From NCBI GenBank assembly GCA_045579055.1, contig JAZNLK010000047.1, forward strand, positions 1 to 22,883: a DNA stretch of 22,883 bases, in the 5' to 3' direction. This DNA is from SIG440 sp045579055 (GTDB taxonomy: Bacteria > Bacillota > Clostridia > Monoglobales > Monoglobaceae). Below the pieces are notes generated by a model, which saw only the letters and a list, made by a program, of their open reading frames with translations, made no database searches and was not told where the DNA came from. Made by a program: the position numbers and the translations under genes. Within the stretch, counting starts at the first letter, position 1; every line of letters begins with the position of its first letter. Positions 20,132 to 22,883 of the stretch are shown piece after piece.

Positions 20132-22253
20132 AAACACAAGGGGACGGTTCTGTTGTGTTGACAAGCAAATAAAAAGCAGCCATTTGGGGACGTACATTTT
20201 TTGGCACAATTTGAGAGGCGGATTTCCGCCTCTCTTTTTATACCTGCAATTTTGCAGGTATACGTTATATGACCGTTTCGGCAATGTAACAAAGCAGACC
20301 AATATGTCAGGTTTGTCAGAAACTGCAACATACAACCTGATAGGTCTCCCCACATCCACCACCGACCGCAAGGGAGTTACAACAACATACACATACAACG
20401 CATACGGAAGTCCTCTGTCGGTTTCAACTGCCGGAATGGACACAATAACGTATACATATAACGTGAATAATGTTCTTCTCAGCGCACAGCAGGGCAACGA
20501 TGTTATAACCTATGAATACGACAGCCTCGGCAGATTGACAAAGGAAACGGGAAATGGTATAATAAAAACATATCAGACGGATAAAGTTGGAAACATAACC
20601 TATGCAGAAATCGCAGGGGTTGGAACAACCTACACATACGACAATCTCAATCGAATGACGGGAGCAGCCTTTGAGGGCGGAAGTGCAAGCTATACCTATG
20701 ACAATGCAGGTCGTCTCACAGGCGAAACAAAGGGTGGTATCACAACAACCTACACCTATAACCCGGCAGGTTGGCTGTCTTCAAAAACCAATTCCGATGG
20801 CATAAATACCGATACGTATGTTCTGACATATTATGCAGACGGCAATATTCATACAAAAACAGAAAACGGTACGGCAACAACATATGTGTATGACGGCAAG
20901 GGACAGTTGACAAGAGAAAATAGTACTGTTTATGCATATGATTACAAAGGCAATCGTGTAATGAAGGCAGATGGAGAGCATTGTGTAACCTACGGATATA
21001 GCGGCGATAATCAGCTTACGTTCGAAGAATCCGACAGCTTTATAAAGAATCTGGATTACGATGATAATGGAAATCTCGTCAGAAAAGAAATCTATAATAA
21101 GATTTACGATGAATTGGGTGTGTGGAGTACTGTGTTTGTAGGTACTGAAGAAATGACCTACGACCAATTAAATCGAATGACAGGCTATCAGGCAGAAGGT
21201 GTTACTGTCTCCTACACCTACGGCATAGACAATATGCGCCGGAGCAAAACCGTCAACGGTGTAACAACCAATTACCTTTGGGATGGCGGAAACATCGTTG
21301 CGGAAGCTGATGGCAATAACACAATCACAAACCGTTATTTCAGAGGTGTTGGGCTTATCGCATCAAAAATAGGTGGCAACGTAAGCTACTACCAAAGCAA
21401 CGGTCATGGTGATATTTCAAAGTGGGGAACGGTTGACTACAGCTACGATGCTTTCGGCAACGAAACAACCGAAACCTCAGGAACAAATCCCTTCCGCTAT
21501 AACGGCGAATATTTTGATGAAGAATCAGGTTTTATTTATCTGAGAAATCGCTACTATGACTCCACAAACGGACGTTTCACCACCGAAGACCCAATTCAGG
21601 ACGGACTTAATTGGTATGCATATTGTGCGAATAATCCGGTTATGTTTGTTGACCCGAATGGATTGAGTTATTATGATGTATCGTGGAGTGAAGTTTGGGA
21701 TGCAGTGACAATGGTGGGTGTTCAGGATGCATATAATATTTATAAAATTGCAAAAACTGCTGATAGAAAAGCAAAGCAATACGCAACAGAACTAAATATA
21801 TTGGGTGAAGTTGATAACGAAGTGGATGCGTTTAGACATTTTAGTTGGAACTATGATTGTGTAAAGCAGGGGGTTCCTGTTAATGATCTTGCGGAGTTTA
21901 CGACTAATCACGAAGTTCGTACCCAAAATTGTGTTGGACTTGATGTCAATAGGATAATTTACTATAAAGTGACACTAGCATCATTGATGGATTTGCATAA
22001 TAATCAAGTGGGTCGTTATCAAGCTACTTTATCATATAATAAAGGAAAAGAAGCAAAAGAGGTTTTTAAATCTGTGTTAATAGATGGGGGCATAATTACA
22101 TCTTTAGAAAAAGTAAAAAGTGTGTGGTCGATAAAAGAAGAATGGATATTTACAGATGTAAACGGAACACAATACGTATTAGTAGAATGGGGATTAGAAG
22201 AAAAGGCATTAGATATTAAGGTTGCAGACCCAAATTCTATAAAATGGCAGTGA
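20118..22253 (+). CDS. 5'-truncated RHS/YD-repeat protein with DUF6973-like toxin tip (cassette 4)
   Basis: The frame has 711 codons, but the first 46 or so are translated repeat sequence (two repeats and two hairpins), not RHS. Homology starts at RYTLYDRFGNVTKQT (about 20256). YD repeats follow (EYDSLGRLTKETGNG, YTYDNLNRMTGAAF, YTYDNAGRLTGE), then the conserved RHS core end YFDEESGFIYLRNRYYDSTN, DPIQDGLNWYAYCANNP and VDPNGL at residue 516. The last 195 residues are the variable tip, AT-richer, with DNEVDAFRHFSWN, a TTNHE motif and SLMDLHNNQVGR. This pattern resembles DUF6973, found in polymorphic toxins. Full RHS proteins have over 1,000 residues plus secretion domains, which are absent here. 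No Shine-Dalgarno fits any start. Probably a silent displaced module that can donate its tip by recombination. Confidence 0.8.
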   Translation: MKLIKNTRGRFCCVDKQIKSSHLGTYIFWHNLRGGFPPLFLYLQFCRYTLYDRFGNVTKQTNMSGLSETATYNLIGLPTSTTDRKGVTTTYTYNAYGSPLSVSTAGMDTITYTYNVNNVLLSAQQGNDVITYEYDSLGRLTKETGNGIIKTYQTDKVGNITYAEIAGVGTTYTYDNLNRMTGAAFEGGSASYTYDNAGRLTGETKGGITTTYTYNPAGWLSSKTNSDGINTDTYVLTYYADGNIHTKTENGTATTYVYDGKGQLTRENSTVYAYDYKGNRVMKADGEHCVTYGYSGDNQLTFEESDSFIKNLDYDDNGNLVRKEIYNKIYDELGVWSTVFVGTEEMTYDQLNRMTGYQAEGVTVSYTYGIDNMRRSKTVNGVTTNYLWDGGNIVAEADGNNTITNRYFRGVGLIASKIGGNVSYYQSNGHGDISKWGTVDYSYDAFGNETTETSGTNPFRYNGEYFDEESGFIYLRNRYYDSTNGRFTTEDPIQDGLNWYAYCANNPVMFVDPNGLSYYDVSWSEVWDAVTMVGVQDAYNIYKIAKTADRKAKQYATELNILGEVDNEVDAFRHFSWNYDCVKQGVPVNDLAEFTTNHEVRTQNCVGLDVNRIIYYKVTLASLMDLHNNQVGRYQATLSYNKGKEAKEVFKSVLIDGGIITSLEKVKSVWSIKEEWIFTDVNGTQYVLVEWGLEEKALDIKVADPNSIKWQ
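20134..20174 (+). repeat. Second dispersed repeat family, copy 2
   Basis: AACACAA...TTGTGTT hairpin around GGGGACGGTTC, followed by GACAAGCAAATAAA; begins 2 bp after the cassette 3 stop codon. Near-identical to 16409-16445. Confidence 0.7.
20179..20206 (+). repeat. REP element copy before the RHS fragment
   Basis: GCCATTT plus GGGGACGTACATTTTTTGG plus CA, matching the consensus exactly. It lies within the open frame that leads into the RHS protein. Confidence 0.88.
20213..20240 (+). terminator. Terminator-like hairpin inside the RHS open frame
   Basis: GAGAGGCGG-ATTT-CCGCCTCTC followed by TTTTTA: a perfect 9-bp stem with a U-run, hence a likely intrinsic terminator. It stands between the upstream cassette and the RHS coding sequence and should block readthrough. 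Confidence 0.75.
20241..20260. repeat. Palindrome at the RHS 5' junction
   Basis: TACCTGCAATTTTGCAGGTA, 9-bp arms with a 2-base centre, directly after the terminator hairpin and directly before recognisable RHS sequence begins. It may be the recombination scar or part of a lost 3' end. Confidence 0.6.
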
Positions 22254-22289
22254 GTTACAGCCATTTATTGATTTAAAGGATGTGGTTAA

Positions 22290-22580
22290 ATGAAACGTTT
22301 GTTTAAAATCAAAAAAAAGATGGCATGTGTATATATTTTCCTAGGTTTGTTGCACTTTTGGGGATTTGAACTTATGAATTTTACAATGCATGCTTTTTAT
22401 CCTTATACAACAGTTTTTGCGATTATTACCGCAATAGTAGCTTTATTTGAGAAAATACATTTTAACGAGAAGTTCATTCTTTGTGTTATCAGAGGCGGAA
22501 TTATCGTGACATTATCGACAAATTTTTTCTGCCTCATTGCCCTTATGATAATAGCTCGCAATGGAATAGGTTTTATGTAA
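22290..22580 (+). CDS. Small three-TM protein, putative immunity protein (cassette 4)
   Basis: A 96-residue membrane protein with a basic tip (MKRLFKIKKK) and three hydrophobic helices: MACVYIFLGLLHFWGFELM, YTTVFAIITAIVALFEKI and GIIVTLSTNFFCLIALMIIA. AAAGGA (22275-22280) lies 9 bp before the ATG. It starts 36 bp after the RHS stop. Small membrane proteins behind RHS tips are commonly immunity proteins against membrane-active or periplasm-side toxins, but the specificity here is unknown. Its stop codon is directly followed (0 bp) by a REP. Confidence 0.7.
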   Translation: MKRLFKIKKKMACVYIFLGLLHFWGFELMNFTMHAFYPYTTVFAIITAIVALFEKIHFNEKFILCVIRGGIIVTLSTNFFCLIALMIIARNGIGFM

Positions 22581-22608
22581 GCCATTTGGGGACGTACATT
22601 TTTTGGCA
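22581..22608 (+). repeat. REP element copy after cassette 4
   Basis: Exact consensus REP (GCCATTT, GGGGACGTACATTTTTTGG, CA), adjoining the preceding stop codon and leading into a truncated RAYT left end. Confidence 0.88.
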
Positions 22609-22760
22609 CTATCTTATTGGCAATTAAATAGAGATATGGTACACTTTGCTAAAGGGGTGATAGGATGAGCAGGCTCGCAAGAACTATCAGCAAAAGAAGT
22701 CGGATCGTAGCCATGTCGTTCTGTGAGCCAAGGAGTTGCAAAGCTGTATTGTCTTCCTAA
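22609..22760 (+). pseudogene. Truncated RAYT gene, 5' end only (copy A)
   Basis: From 22609 to 22696 the sequence follows the intact transposase locus: TTGGCA-type -35, TACACT, AAAGGGG, and ATG at 22665 with the first ten codons MSRLARTISK. It then leaves homology at AGCAAAAG and enters unrelated sequence, stopping at TAA (22758-22760) after 31 codons. It cannot encode an active enzyme. It may survive as a source of promoter and REP sequence. Confidence 0.8.
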
Positions 22761-22790
22761 GACCGGCTTGGCCTCCGACTTTACATTTTT

Positions 22791-22883
22791 TGGCACTATC
22801 TTATTGGCAATTAAATAGAGATATGGTACACTTTGCTAAAGGGGTGATAGGATGAGCAGGCTCGCAAGAACTATCAGCAAAAG
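22791..22883 (+). pseudogene. RAYT gene 5' end (copy B, runs off the window)
   Basis: The same promoter, ribosome site and ATG (22852) as copy A, followed by ten codons and the window edge. Whether it continues as an intact transposase or is cut like copy A cannot be seen. Confidence 0.6.

Larger units (their letters stand above)
22595..22883 (+). repeat. 102-bp direct repeat with 187-bp period at the window end
   Basis: Positions 22595-22696 and 22782-22883 are identical, covering the end of a REP and the RAYT 5' end. The second copy runs to the last base of the window. Between them, 22697-22781 is an 85-bp spacer with 8-bp inverted ends AAGTCGGA...TCCGACTT. Confidence 0.85.

Noticed and set aside
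20048..20497. Minus-strand frame of 149 codons across the REP and RHS start
   Set aside because: Covers repeats and the complement of YD repeats; no start signal or domain.
16574..22608. Repeats as a CRISPR array
   Set aside because: Copies are irregularly spaced, occur in both orientations, separate whole genes, and pair with a Y1 transposase rather than cas genes.

Overview
The window reads as a chromosomal segment of an endospore-forming, Gram-positive Clostridia-type anaerobe, probably of the Ruminococcaceae/Oscillospiraceae sort. The evidence is a complete tricistronic GerA-type germinant receptor operon, pyruvate phosphate dikinase, a VanW-family wall protein, a YycH/YycI-like pair, strong AGGAGG-type ribosome sites and SigA-type promoters of the TTGACA/TATAAT kind. 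It has two very different halves.

Housekeeping half (about 1-16,450). On the minus strand: the 5' part of ppdK (cut by the left edge), tadA, and a short HPr-like gene whose paralogues normally carry the PTS phospho-histidine but which lacks that site. Its promoter overlaps, back to back, that of the divergent tRNA methylthiotransferase gene mtaB (plus strand). The germination operon gerA-gerB-gerC follows on the minus strand, with a 57-residue membrane ORF beyond it. Then come a plus-strand VanW/G5-like wall protein ending in a textbook terminator, a convergent cytoplasmic-looking amidase_3, a secreted protein with a structured leader, the YycH/YycI-like pair, asnS with a TPR gene behind it, and a divergent pair (small membrane protein / XRE regulator) whose shared promoter region carries two copies of a 19-bp operator.

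Accessory half (about 16,450-22,883). This is AT-rich and full of repeats. It carries a RAYT-type (Y1, HUH) transposase bounded by inverted REP sequences, at least eight whole or partial copies of the same REP (core GGGGACGTACATTTTTTGG), two 84-bp near-identical REP/inverted-REP composites (BIME-like), a second repeat family, and two truncated 5' copies of the transposase gene at the right end. Interleaved with them are four cassettes of one form: REP, then the C-terminal tail of a larger protein, then a small lipoprotein/membrane/soluble protein gene, then REP. Cassette 3 is a tail resembling polymorphic-toxin domain Ntox44, overlapping a lipoprotein gene. Cassette 4 is a 5'-truncated RHS/YD-repeat protein with a DUF6973-like C-terminal domain, followed by a 3-TM protein. 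Cassettes 1 and 2 carry shorter tails. I read the region as a store of displaced toxin-tip/immunity modules whose borders are all RAYT-REP sequences. The association of REP elements with every cassette border is the most unusual thing here.

The window ends exactly at the base where truncated and intact transposase copies diverge, so the right end is probably an assembly break in a repeat. No rRNA, tRNA or CRISPR array was recognised.
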